The notes under the pieces are model-generated. The model searched no databases, had not been told where the DNA came from, and saw only the letters and a list, made by a program, of their open reading frames with translations. From Denitrobaculum sp965232285 (GTDB lineage: Bacteria; Pseudomonadota; Alphaproteobacteria; Kiloniellales; Kiloniellaceae), in contig CBDDPL010000004.1 in the NCBI GenBank assembly GCA_965232285.1, positions 5,146,001 to 5,210,000 on the forward strand: 64,000 nucleotides of DNA. The letters are read 5' to 3'. Positions 46,102 to 54,653 of the stretch are shown one piece after another. Every line of letters begins with the position of its first letter. The stretch's first letter is position 1. The translations under genes were made by a program, and so were the position numbers.

Positions 46102-47646
46102 ATGCGCGACGCCACACCCAACATTCTGATCATCATGGCCGACCAGCTACCGCCGCAGTTCCTGGGCACCTATGGCCATCCGATCGTCAAAAGCCCGAAC
46201 ATCGACGCCCTGGCCCGGTCCGGGGCCCGTTTCGACGCGGCCTACTGCAACGCGCCGCTCTGCGCCCCTTCACGTTATTCCTTTATGTCAGGTCAGCTCG
46301 CAACCAGGATCGGCGCTTACGATAACGCGGCCGAGTTCCCCTCTTCGATCCCGACCTTCGCCCACTACCTGACGCAGATGGGCTATCGGAGTTGTCTGGC
46401 GGGCAAGATGCACTTTGTCGGGCCCGATCAGCTCCATGGCTTTCAGGAGCGTGTGACCACGGATATCTATCCCTCCGACTTCGCCTGGACCCCCGACTGG
46501 GACGCGCCGGGTGAGCGAATTGACAAGTGGTACCACAACATGGATTCGGTGCTGGAGGCCGGGACCGCCGCCACGACCTTCCAGATCGAATACGACGACG
46601 AGGTCGCCTTCTTCGCCCGGCGCAAGATCTTCGACTACGCCAAGGACCGGGCCGAGCCCTTCTGCCTCGTCGCCAGCTTCATTCACCCGCACGACCCCTA
46701 TGTCGCACGACCGGAATGGTGGAACCTCTATGCGCAGGAGGAGATCGACCTGCCGGCCTACCGGCCGCCTTATGCCGAGCAGGATCCCTTTTCACAACGG
46801 CTGATGGACGGCATCGAGGCCAGCCGCGTTGCCGTCGGCGATGCACAGCTTCGGCAGGCCCGGCGGGCCTACTACGCCAACACCTCTTATGTCGACGGCA
46901 AGGTGGGCGAGCTGATCTCGGCACTGGAGGAAGCCGGGCTGCGCGAGAACACCCTGGTCGTCATCACCTCGGACCATGGCGACATGCTGGGTGAGCACAG
47001 TCTTTGGTACAAGATGCACTTCTTTGAGCATTCGGCACGCGTTCCCCTGATCTTCAACGGCCCCGGCGTGCGCCCGGCAGTCCATGACACACCCTGCGCA
47101 CTGGTCGATATCCTGCCCACCCTGCTCGACGTCGCCGCCAGCAACGGCAGGCCGCGGCCCGAACCGGCACAAGAGCTCGACGGCCGTTCGCTCTGGCCCT
47201 TGGCGAGCGGCACGGCAGCGGAGCAAGACGGCGAAGCCATTGGCGAATACTGCGCGGAGATGACCTCCGACCCGGTCTTCATGATCCGCCGCGGCCGCTA
47301 CAAGTTCATTTACTGTGAGAGCGATCCGCCGCTGCTGTTCGATCTGGAAGCGGATCCGCAGGAACGGGTGAACCTCGCGTCGGACCCGGCCTATGGCGAA
47401 GAGCTGCAGACTTTCACGCAGGCGGTCGCGGCGCGCTGGGACAGCGCAAAGCTGCGCCGCGATGTCATCCGGTCGCAGAAGCGCCGGCGCGCCATTTACG
47501 AAGCCGGCGCGAAAGCCGACGCGCCGAGCTGGGATTACAACCCGCCCCGCAACGCCGCCCGGGAATACGTCCGGAACCACCTGGACTGGCCGGCCGCGGC
47601 CGCGAAGAGCCGTTTTCCACCCATCGGACAGACCCCGAAATCCTAG
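46102..47646 (+). CDS. betC: Choline sulfatase
   Basis: 514 residues, the family's usual length. The formylglycine-forming motif is intact (Cys54 in CAPSRYSFMSGQ). Metal-binding residues lie in NILIIMADQL and in VVITSDHGDMLGEHSLWYKM. The C-terminal WDYNPPRNAAREYVRNH is characteristic of choline-O-sulfatase compared with other sulfatases. It hydrolyses choline-O-sulfate to choline and sulfate in the cytoplasm (no signal peptide), which provides an osmoprotectant or carbon, nitrogen and sulfur. It begins the operon opposite the GlxA-type regulator. No betA is seen nearby, so choline must be oxidised by enzymes encoded elsewhere. Confidence 0.9.
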   Translation: MRDATPNILIIMADQLPPQFLGTYGHPIVKSPNIDALARSGARFDAAYCNAPLCAPSRYSFMSGQLATRIGAYDNAAEFPSSIPTFAHYLTQMGYRSCLAGKMHFVGPDQLHGFQERVTTDIYPSDFAWTPDWDAPGERIDKWYHNMDSVLEAGTAATTFQIEYDDEVAFFARRKIFDYAKDRAEPFCLVASFIHPHDPYVARPEWWNLYAQEEIDLPAYRPPYAEQDPFSQRLMDGIEASRVAVGDAQLRQARRAYYANTSYVDGKVGELISALEEAGLRENTLVVITSDHGDMLGEHSLWYKMHFFEHSARVPLIFNGPGVRPAVHDTPCALVDILPTLLDVAASNGRPRPEPAQELDGRSLWPLASGTAAEQDGEAIGEYCAEMTSDPVFMIRRGRYKFIYCESDPPLLFDLEADPQERVNLASDPAYGEELQTFTQAVAARWDSAKLRRDVIRSQKRRRAIYEAGAKADAPSWDYNPPRNAAREYVRNHLDWPAAAAKSRFPPIGQTPKS

Positions 47647-47659
47647 AGGAAAGCAAGCC

Positions 47660-48814
47660 ATGACCCGCGCAATGAACCGGCAGGATGTCGAGTGGATCGG
47701 CAAGGGTTTCGATCCAGATCCCGCGCGCTCCTCCTCTCTGCGCGCCGAAGCCTATACCGAAGCCGCCTGGGCCAGTTATGAGAGCGAAGCGGTCTTCAGG
47801 CGTAGCTGGCAATGGGTCTGCCACAGTGAAAAGCTGCACGAGCCCGGCCGCTACATCGCGACCGAGGTCGCTGGCCAGCCGGTCTGCATCCTGCGTGATA
47901 AGGAGGGCGAACTGCAGGCCTTCTACAACGTCTGCAAACACCGGGCGCACGAACTGCTGCAGGGAGAGGGGCGCACCGGCATGATCGTCTGCCCCTACCA
48001 CGCCTGGGGCTATGATCTGAAGGGACGGCTGCGCGCCGCACCGCAGACCAACGACCTGAAGGACTTCGACAGCAACAGCATCTGCCTCGATCCCATCCGT
48101 GTGGAAGAGTTCTGCGACTTCGTCTTCGTCAACCTGGATGCCGGGGCCCCTCCCCTGGCCGAGGAAAGCGGTGCACTGGCGGAGGAGATCCGTCACTGGG
48201 CCCCGGACCTGGGCCGGCTGACTTTCGCCAGGCGCCTGACCTACGACATCAAGTCCAACTGGAAGAACGTCGTCGACAACTTCCTGGAATGCTACCACTG
48301 CCCGCGCGCGCACAAGGATTTCTGTACCCTGGTCGACATGGACACCTACCGGGTGACCACCCACGGCATCTACTCCAGCCATATGGCCGAGGCCGGAAAG
48401 AGCGCCAACAGCGCCTACGGCGTCGAGGAGGCGACGGTCAAGGACCACGCCGTCTGGTGGCTTTGGCCGAACACCTGCATCATGCGTTATCCCGGCCGCG
48501 GCAACATCATCGTGATGCAGATCATACCCGCCGGCAAAGACCGCACGCTGGAAACCTACGACTTCTTCCTCGAGACCGCGGAGCCCAATGCGGCGGAGCT
48601 GGAAGCGATCGCCTACATCGACGAGGTGCTGCAGGCCGAAGACATCGCCCTGGTCGAGAGCGTCCAGCGCGGCATGGCCACCCCGGCCTTCACCCAGGGA
48701 CGGATTGTCCATGACCCGGCAGGTTCGGGCCGGTCCGAGCATGCGGTGCATCACTTTCACGGCCTGCTGCTCGCCGCCTACAACCGGGCAGCCGATAAGA
48801 CGGACGCGTCATGA
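47660..48814 (+). CDS. Rieske oxygenase of the CntA/YeaW quaternary-amine group
   Basis: 384 residues with GAGGA before the ATG at 47660. The Rieske [2Fe-2S] ligands are Cys92/His94 (NVCKHRAH) and Cys111/His114 (CPYHAW). The mononuclear iron site shows NFLECYHCPRAH with His213 and His218. Glu210 takes the place of the bridging Asp of most ring-hydroxylating oxygenases, as in CntA/YeaW and GbcA, which act on carnitine, gamma-butyrobetaine or glycine betaine. The C-terminal VESVQRGM...GRIVHDPAGSGRSEHAVHHFH closely follows YeaW. It removes or hydroxylates at the quaternary ammonium part; exact substrate is open. No reductase gene is in the cluster. Confidence 0.88.
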   Translation: MTRAMNRQDVEWIGKGFDPDPARSSSLRAEAYTEAAWASYESEAVFRRSWQWVCHSEKLHEPGRYIATEVAGQPVCILRDKEGELQAFYNVCKHRAHELLQGEGRTGMIVCPYHAWGYDLKGRLRAAPQTNDLKDFDSNSICLDPIRVEEFCDFVFVNLDAGAPPLAEESGALAEEIRHWAPDLGRLTFARRLTYDIKSNWKNVVDNFLECYHCPRAHKDFCTLVDMDTYRVTTHGIYSSHMAEAGKSANSAYGVEEATVKDHAVWWLWPNTCIMRYPGRGNIIVMQIIPAGKDRTLETYDFFLETAEPNAAELEAIAYIDEVLQAEDIALVESVQRGMATPAFTQGRIVHDPAGSGRSEHAVHHFHGLLLAAYNRAADKTDAS

Positions 48815-49566
48815 CAATGCTGCGGGACAAGACCGCCTTCGTCACTGGCGGCAGCGGTGGGATCGGCGCGGCGATCTGCGCACGCTTCGCGCGGGAAGGC
48901 GCCAAGGTGATCGCGGCGGACCTGCAGGCACACGAGCCGGAGTCCGATAACGTCGAATGTCTCCGCTATGACGTGACGAGCGAGGAGGCTGCACGCGATG
49001 CCTTCAAATCGCTCGAGGGGCGCTGGGGCAAACTCGATATCCTGGTCAATGCCGCCGGGATAGAGATCGAAAAGACCATCGAGGAAACCAGCCTCGAGGA
49101 CTGGAACCGCATCTTCGCCATCAATGTCACCGGGACCTTCCTGACCTCGAAGTACGCCCTGCCACTGCTGCGCAGGTCCGACGGCGCCAGCGTGATCAAC
49201 TTCGGCTCCTACGACGGTTTCATCGCAGATCCGGGTCTTGCCGCCTACTGCGCCACCAAAGGCGCCGTGCATGCCCTGACGCGCGCCATGGCCTGTGACC
49301 ACGGTCCGGAAGGCATCCGGGTCAATGCGATCTGTCCCGGCTATGTCGACACACCGATGCTGCAAAGCTTTTTTCAGGACGCCGGCGATATCGAATCCCT
49401 GAAGCAGTCGGTGCGCGACGTCCATCCGATCCGCAGCTACGGCACGCCGGACGACATCGCCAACCTGGTCAACTGGCTGGCCTCCGACGAGGCGCGCTAC
49501 GCCACGGGACAGCTTTGGGTTATCGACGGCGGTCTTTCGGCCCAGGTCCAGCAGATGAGGCTCTGA
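48811..49566 (+). CDS. Short-chain dehydrogenase/reductase (first in cluster)
   Basis: 251 residues. The NAD(P)-binding GGSGGIGAA, the NAAG motif and the YCATK catalytic Tyr/Lys pair with its Ser in NFGSYDG are in place; the C-terminus GQLWVIDGGLSAQ is classical. The Asp after the second strand (AADLQAH) suggests NAD preference. The start overlaps the oxygenase stop by four bases. Its substrate is likely an alcohol or ketone intermediate of quaternary amine breakdown, but sequence alone does not tell which. Confidence 0.88.
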   Translation: MTMLRDKTAFVTGGSGGIGAAICARFAREGAKVIAADLQAHEPESDNVECLRYDVTSEEAARDAFKSLEGRWGKLDILVNAAGIEIEKTIEETSLEDWNRIFAINVTGTFLTSKYALPLLRRSDGASVINFGSYDGFIADPGLAAYCATKGAVHALTRAMACDHGPEGIRVNAICPGYVDTPMLQSFFQDAGDIESLKQSVRDVHPIRSYGTPDDIANLVNWLASDEARYATGQLWVIDGGLSAQVQQMRL

Positions 49567-49567
49567 C

Positions 49568-50497
49568 ATGCCGAAACCGGTCATCATCACCTGTGCCCCG
49601 ACGGGCGGAATCCATACCCCGACCATGTCGCCCCACCTGCCGATCACGCCCTCCGAGATCGCCACGGCGGCCATCGAAGCGGCGGAGGCCGGCGCCGCCG
49701 TCATCCACCTGCACGCGCGCGATCCGGAAACCGGCAAGCCCGACCCGCGCCCGGAGACTTTCCAGCAGTTCCTGCCGGTGATCAAACAGTCGAGCGACGC
49801 CGTGATCAACATCTCGACCGGCGGCGGGCTGGGGATGACCATCGAGGAGCGCCTGGCCGCCGCCCTGCGGGCCAGCCCGGAGATGGCCTCGCTCAACATG
49901 GGCTCCATGAACTTCGGGATCTTCCCGCTGCTCGAAAAGTACCAGAGCTGGCAGCATGACTGGGAGCCGGCCTTTCTGGAGATGACCCGGGACTTCATCT
50001 TCCCGAACACCTTCAAGACCATCGAATACAGCCTGCGCGAACTGGGCGAGGCTCACGGCACGCGGTTTGAATTCGAATGCTACGACCTCGGGCACCTCTA
50101 CAATCTCGCCTGGTTCGTGGATCAGGGTCTGGTGAAGCCACCCTTCTTCGTTCAGATGGTCTTCGGCATTCTCGGCGGGGTCGGGGCCGACCCGGACAAC
50201 CTGATGCATATGCACCGGATCGCCAACAAGCTGTTCGGGGACGACTACGAGTGGTCGGTGCTGGCCGCCGGACGGCATCAGATGCCCTTCGCCACCCAGG
50301 CCGCCATGCTGGGCGGGAATCTGAGAGTCGGGCTCGAAGACAGTCTCTATATCGGCCGGGGCGAGCTGGCGATCTCCAACGCCGAACAGGTCCGCAAGAT
50401 CCGCGGCATCATCGAATCCCTTGGCCTGGAGATTGCGACACCCGATGAAGCGCGGACGCGCCTCGGCCTCAAGGGCGGCGATAGAGTCAATTTCTAG
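49568..50497 (+). CDS. BKACE (DUF849) beta-keto acid cleavage enzyme
   Basis: 309 residues. The family's zinc ligands are visible in VIHLHARDPETGKPDP (His47, His49), with ITCAPTGGIHTPTMSP at the N-terminus and INISTGGGLGMTIEERLA, EFECYDLGHLYNLAWFVD and GRHQMPFATQAAMLGGNLRVGLEDSL further on. BKACE enzymes condense a beta-keto acid with acetyl-CoA, giving acetoacetate and a new acyl-CoA; one studied member acts on 3-dehydrocarnitine. A carnitine-dehydrogenase-like gene in the same operon makes that substrate the likeliest, with betainyl-CoA as product. Confidence 0.9.
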   Translation: MPKPVIITCAPTGGIHTPTMSPHLPITPSEIATAAIEAAEAGAAVIHLHARDPETGKPDPRPETFQQFLPVIKQSSDAVINISTGGGLGMTIEERLAAALRASPEMASLNMGSMNFGIFPLLEKYQSWQHDWEPAFLEMTRDFIFPNTFKTIEYSLRELGEAHGTRFEFECYDLGHLYNLAWFVDQGLVKPPFFVQMVFGILGGVGADPDNLMHMHRIANKLFGDDYEWSVLAAGRHQMPFATQAAMLGGNLRVGLEDSLYIGRGELAISNAEQVRKIRGIIESLGLEIATPDEARTRLGLKGGDRVNF

Positions 50498-50507
50498 CGA
50501 GGATCCC

Positions 50508-51929
50508 ATGCAGGAGAATCTTTTGATCGGCGGCGAGCTGGTAGCAGGAGAAGGCGAGGTCCTGCCGGTTCTGGACCCCGCGAGCGGGCAGGTGATTGTG
50601 TCGCTGGGACAGGCTTCCGACGCCCAGGTCGACGCGGCGGTCAGAGCGGCCGGGGACGCCTTCGAGATCTGGTCGCGCCGCCCTCCAGCGGAACGGGCGA
50701 GTTACTTACTGGCCATCGCCGATGCCATCGAGGATCATCTGGAGGAATTGGCCGAACTGGAAAGCCTGAACTGCGGCAAGCCCCTGGCCAGCGCCCGGGA
50801 CGACGAGATGCCGCTGACCATCGACGTCTTCCGCTTCATGGCCGGGGCCGCGCGAGTCATGTCAGGCTCCGCGGCCGGGGAGTATGTCGAGGGGCACACC
50901 TCGATGATCCGGCGCGACCCCCTGGGACCGGTCGCCTCCATCGCGCCCTGGAACTATCCCCTCATGATGGCCGCCTGGAAGCTGGCCGCGCCTCTGGCCG
51001 CCGGCTGCAGTCTGGTCCTCAAGCCATCGGAACTCACACCCTTATCTACCTTACGGTTGGGAGAGATCTTGAACGGCATCCTGCCGCCTGGAGTGGTCAA
51101 TATCGTTTCGGGTCGCGGTGATACGGTGGGCGACCGCCTGATCAACGCGCCGCAGGTCGAAGCGGTCAGCGTCACCGGTTCGCCGGCAACCGGCATGGCG
51201 GCCTTTCGCGCCGCCTCGAAAAAGATCCGTCATCTGCATCTGGAACTGGGCGGCAAGGCCCCGGTGATCGTCTTTGACGATGCCGATCTCGAGGCGGTGG
51301 TCGAGACCATCCGGGGCGGCTCTTACTTCAATGCCGGCCAGGACTGCGCCCAGCCCTGCCGGATCATGGCCGCGGACAAAATCTACGACAAGCTGGTCGC
51401 CGAGACTGCGAGTGCCGTCAACAGCATCCAAATGGGCACCCAGAAGGAAGAGGGCGTCGAGATGGGTCCGGTCATCTCGGCCGCGCAGCGCGACAGGGTC
51501 GCCGGCTTCGTCGAGCGCGCCCGGGACAGCGCCGAAGTCGTCACCGGCGGCGCAGCAGCCTCGGGCGCCGGATTCTTTTACCAGCCCACTGTCATCGCCA
51601 ATGTCGCCAACGATGCGGAAGTTGCACAGCGGGAGGTCTTCGGTCCGGTGGTTTCCATCTCTCGCTTCTCCGACAGCGAAGAGGCCATCGCCCAGGCCAA
51701 CGCCAGCGACTATGGTCTGGCTTCTTCGGTCTGGACCCGGGACGTGGGCCGCGCCATGGCCGTCAGCAGCCGGCTGCGCTATGGTTTCACCTGGATCAAC
51801 ACCCACGGCGTCGCGACGCCGGAAATGCCCTGGGCCGCCATGAAGGCCTCGGGCACGGGATGCGATATGTCGGTTTACGCGCTCGAAGCCTACACAGCCA
51901 TTCGCCACGTCATGGTCGCGCACGCATGA
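50508..51929 (+). CDS. Aldehyde dehydrogenase, gamma-aminobutyraldehyde/betaine-aldehyde type
   Basis: 473 residues from the ATG at 50508. Catalytic Cys280 lies in YFNAGQDCAQPCRI and the general-base Glu246 in LELGGKAPVIV. The wording around the Cys is closest to PatD/YdcW-type enzymes for 4-aminobutyraldehyde, whose relatives include 4-trimethylaminobutyraldehyde dehydrogenase. In this operon it may oxidise betaine aldehyde or a trimethylamino aldehyde with NAD+. It starts 10 bp after the BKACE stop, and its own stop overlaps the next start. Confidence 0.88.
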   Translation: MQENLLIGGELVAGEGEVLPVLDPASGQVIVSLGQASDAQVDAAVRAAGDAFEIWSRRPPAERASYLLAIADAIEDHLEELAELESLNCGKPLASARDDEMPLTIDVFRFMAGAARVMSGSAAGEYVEGHTSMIRRDPLGPVASIAPWNYPLMMAAWKLAAPLAAGCSLVLKPSELTPLSTLRLGEILNGILPPGVVNIVSGRGDTVGDRLINAPQVEAVSVTGSPATGMAAFRAASKKIRHLHLELGGKAPVIVFDDADLEAVVETIRGGSYFNAGQDCAQPCRIMAADKIYDKLVAETASAVNSIQMGTQKEEGVEMGPVISAAQRDRVAGFVERARDSAEVVTGGAAASGAGFFYQPTVIANVANDAEVAQREVFGPVVSISRFSDSEEAIAQANASDYGLASSVWTRDVGRAMAVSSRLRYGFTWINTHGVATPEMPWAAMKASGTGCDMSVYALEAYTAIRHVMVAHA

Positions 51930-52681
51930 CCAGGCTGGACGGCAAGTCCGCGCTGATCACCGGTGGCCGTCAGGGGATCGGCCGGGCCATCGTCGAAACT
52001 CTGCAAAACGCCGGCGCCCAGGTCATGACCTGCGGCCGCGGCGCGCGGCCGCAAGATCTCGACGCCCGAGTGTTGTGGACCACGACGGATGTTTCGAACG
52101 CTTCTTCCGTTGCGACCCTGAGACAAAAGGCGGAGAGTCACTTCGATGGCCTCGACATCCTGGTCAATAACGCCGGTGTCCAGGTCGAAAAGACCGTGGT
52201 CGAGAGCAGCGATGCCGACTGGGAAAGCGTCATGGGCGTGAATGCCCGCGGCGTGTTCCTGGTCTGCCGCGCCTTCATTCCGGTCATGAAGCGCGGCGGT
52301 TCCATCATCAACATCGGCTCGATTTCAGGTAAGGCCGCCGATCCCTCCATGGCGCTCTACAACGCTTCCAAGGCCTTCGTTCATGGCCTGACCCGCTCCA
52401 TCGCCGTAGATCACGGGCCGGAGCTCCGCTGCAACGCCATCTGCCCCGGCTGGATCATGACGGATATGGCCGATGCGGCTTTCGCCCTGGCCGAAGATCC
52501 CGACGCGGCGCAGAAAGATGCGCTGCGACGTCATCCGGCGGGCCGCTTCGGCCGGCCTGAGGACGTGGCCCAACTCGCCCTCTGGCTGGCCTCGGAGGCC
52601 TCGGGCTTTGCAACGGGCCAGTGCTACAGTCTCGACGGCGGCCTCACAGCAGCCTCGCCCCTCCAACCGGGATTTTTCTGA
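51926..52681 (+). CDS. Short-chain dehydrogenase/reductase (second in cluster)
   Basis: 251 residues. GGRQGIGRA cofactor motif, NNAG, catalytic Ser in NIGSISG and YNASK are intact, and GQCYSLDGGLTA closes the domain. It differs enough from the first SDR of the cluster to have another substrate or cofactor. The Gly/Arg after the second strand (TCGRGAR) suggests NADPH. The ATG overlaps the aldehyde dehydrogenase stop, and its TGA overlaps the ATG of the next gene by one base, so all are coupled. Confidence 0.88.
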   Translation: MTRLDGKSALITGGRQGIGRAIVETLQNAGAQVMTCGRGARPQDLDARVLWTTTDVSNASSVATLRQKAESHFDGLDILVNNAGVQVEKTVVESSDADWESVMGVNARGVFLVCRAFIPVMKRGGSIINIGSISGKAADPSMALYNASKAFVHGLTRSIAVDHGPELRCNAICPGWIMTDMADAAFALAEDPDAAQKDALRRHPAGRFGRPEDVAQLALWLASEASGFATGQCYSLDGGLTAASPLQPGFF

Positions 52682-53613
52682 TGCAGTCTTTCGAAAACGT
52701 GGCCGTGCTCGGCGCCGGCGTGATCGGGTCCAGTTGGGCATCCCTTTTCCTGGCGAAAGGCCTGAGCGTCGAGATTTATGATCCGGCGGCGGAAGCGGAA
52801 AACCAGGTGCGGGCTTATGTGGAACGGGCCTGGCCGACCCTGGAGCAGCTTGGCCTCGCGCCCCGGGCCGCGCCCGATCGCCTGCGGTTTCATGATAGTC
52901 CGGCCGCCGCAGTAGAGAATGCGCAGTTCGTGCAGGAAAACGTGCCCGAAAGGCTGGAAATCAAACACGCCCTCTTCGCTGAAATCGAACCCCATCTCTC
53001 ACCGGAAGCCATCGTGGCCTCCTCGGCCTCCGGCCTGATGCTGAAGGATATGCAGCAAGGCTGGCGGGACCCGGCGCGCCTGCTGCTCGGCCATCCCTTC
53101 AATCCGCCTCATCTTATCCCGCTGGTGGAACTGCTGGCCAATGACCGGACCGGCGCGGGCGTTCTGGAGGCGGCTGAAGGCTTCTACACCCAGGTTGGCA
53201 AGGAAACCATCCGGATCGAAAAGGAAGTCCCTGGTCATGTCGCCAACCGGCTGCAGGCCGCCCTCTGGCAGGAGGCCATCCACCTGGTGGCCAGCGGCGT
53301 GGCCTCGGTCGAGGACGTGGATAAGGCGGTCTGGGCGGGCCCGGGCCTGCGCTGGGCGGCCATGGGCCCCCATATGCTCTTTCATCTGGGCGCCGGCCCC
53401 GGCGGCATGGGTGAGTTCTGCAAGCGCTACCGCGACAGCTTTGAGCGCTGGTGGGACGATCTGGGTTCGCCTGAACTGAGCGAAGAGATCACCGCCGCCC
53501 TTGCCCAGGGCGTCACGGCTGAGTCGCGGGGCGAGGACGTCGAAACGGCCTCTAACCGGCGAGACGCGCTGATTCTTGCCATGCTGCAGGCAAGCCAGAA
53601 GCTGCGTAAGTAG
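52681..53613 (+). CDS. L-carnitine dehydrogenase-like 3-hydroxyacyl-CoA dehydrogenase family protein
   Basis: 310 residues. NAD-binding GAGVIGSSWA at residues 11-20, then the conserved HPFNPPHLIPLVEL and the sequence GLRWAAMGPHMLFHLGAGPGGM near residue 225, which is typical of L-carnitine dehydrogenases as opposed to fatty-acid enzymes. It would oxidise carnitine to 3-dehydrocarnitine, the substrate proposed for BKACE in the same operon. In several bacteria this enzyme is fused to a thioesterase domain; here it is stand-alone and no thioesterase is seen. It ends the operon. Confidence 0.87.
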   Translation: MQSFENVAVLGAGVIGSSWASLFLAKGLSVEIYDPAAEAENQVRAYVERAWPTLEQLGLAPRAAPDRLRFHDSPAAAVENAQFVQENVPERLEIKHALFAEIEPHLSPEAIVASSASGLMLKDMQQGWRDPARLLLGHPFNPPHLIPLVELLANDRTGAGVLEAAEGFYTQVGKETIRIEKEVPGHVANRLQAALWQEAIHLVASGVASVEDVDKAVWAGPGLRWAAMGPHMLFHLGAGPGGMGEFCKRYRDSFERWWDDLGSPELSEEITAALAQGVTAESRGEDVETASNRRDALILAMLQASQKLRK

Positions 53614-53637
53614 CAAAAATCTTAAAAAGAGGGGAAT

Positions 53638-53713
<76 letters not shown>

Positions 53714-53904
53714 ACAAGTCAGGCGGATAATGGGAATTCGGACCCCTGGTGTCAAGACACCGATAATGCCTCATCCAAAGGAACTTGATCCGCCCTTCGA
53801 CATCCGCCGGGAAAGCGGCCCACGCGCGTCTTGTCTGGACAACCTCGTCTCATTAGGGTACCGGCTTCCTGACAAAGACGTTGCTGACCTTGATGGAGAG
53901 GTTG

Positions 53905-54213
53905 ATGGTTGTTCTGGATCCCCTGCTCGCCGTTCTGTCCATGGCGCTCAATCTTTATATGTGGGTGGTGATCATCTCGGTCATTCTCTCCTGGCTGGTC
54001 CAGTTCAACGTCATCAACACACACAATCAGTTCGTCAGCATGGTGGGTGAGTTCCTCTGGCGCGCTACCGAGCCGGTCCTGCGTCCGATCCGGCGCTTCG
54101 TTCCCAGCATGGGCGGCTTCGACATCTCTCCGATCGTCCTGTTCCTGGGCATCTTCTTCCTGCAGCAGGTGATCCTGAACATCCGCGTCTCGATGCGTGC
54201 CGGTGCCTTCTGA
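53905..54213 (+). CDS. YggT-family membrane protein
   Basis: 102 residues from the ATG at 53905, which has GGAG six bases upstream; ATG 53893 and TTG 53881 lie in frame. Two membrane segments (about 8-35 and 70-95) flank the family motif NFVxRATEPxLRPIRR, seen here as LWRATEPVLRPIRRFVP. YggT proteins are inner-membrane proteins linked to ion homeostasis or cell division and, in plants, to chloroplast cytochrome assembly (CCB3). It overlaps the DUF167 gene, an order widely conserved in Proteobacteria. Confidence 0.92.
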   Translation: MVVLDPLLAVLSMALNLYMWVVIISVILSWLVQFNVINTHNQFVSMVGEFLWRATEPVLRPIRRFVPSMGGFDISPIVLFLGIFFLQQVILNIRVSMRAGAF

Positions 54214-54532
54214 CGAGAGTCCCTTTGATCTGACGAAAGAGGGCGTGACAGTGGCCCTGCGCCTGCAGCCTGGCGCGAGCCGCAATCAAATCGACGCACC
54301 GGCGCGTCTTGACGATGGAAAAGTGGTCTTGCGGGCCCGGGTTTCGGCGCCACCTGAGAAGGGCAAGGCAAACGAGGCCCTCGCGAAGCTGCTCGCCAAG
54401 GCCTGGAAGCTGCCCAAGACCTCGATCGAGCTGATCGCGGGTCATAGCGATCGCCGTAAAACCCTGTTACTCCGGGGCGGCGACCGGGAGCTGCTGATAC
54501 GCCTGCGGCAAGAACACGGCGGGGAGATGTGA
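54197..54532 (+). CDS. DUF167 (YggU-like) protein
   Basis: 111 residues from a GTG at 54197, which overlaps the yggT gene by 17 bases; GTG 54203 is another possible start. The DUF167 pattern is plain: LRLQPGASRNQID, VSAPPEKGKANEALAKLLAKAW and LIAGHSDRRKTLLLRG. It is a small cytoplasmic alpha/beta protein of unknown function. Its last 18 bases recur upstream of folD. Confidence 0.92.
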   Translation: MPVPSDESPFDLTKEGVTVALRLQPGASRNQIDAPARLDDGKVVLRARVSAPPEKGKANEALAKLLAKAWKLPKTSIELIAGHSDRRKTLLLRGGDRELLIRLRQEHGGEM

Positions 54533-54650
54533 GAGGGAGTGACATTTAAGCGAGGTCGGCGACAGCGCGCTATCTGCCGCTATCCGACATAAGCGGAACG
54601 ATCAAACTGTTAGAAACAGCAACGTGACAACGCACAGCGGGGAGATGTGA
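54515..54650 (+). repeat. 18-bp direct repeat flanking the DUF167-folD gap
   Basis: CACGGCGGGGAGATGTGA (54515-54532, the last codons and stop of DUF167) recurs with one change at 54633-54650, just before folD. The second copy supplies folD's GGGGAG ribosome binding site. Confidence 0.7.
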
Positions 54651-54653
54651 ATT

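Noticed and set aside
47660..48814. Naming the Rieske protein GbcA or CntA outright
   Set aside because: The Glu at the bridging position and the overall style fit the whole quaternary-amine group; glycine betaine, carnitine and butyrobetaine oxygenases cannot be separated by eye.
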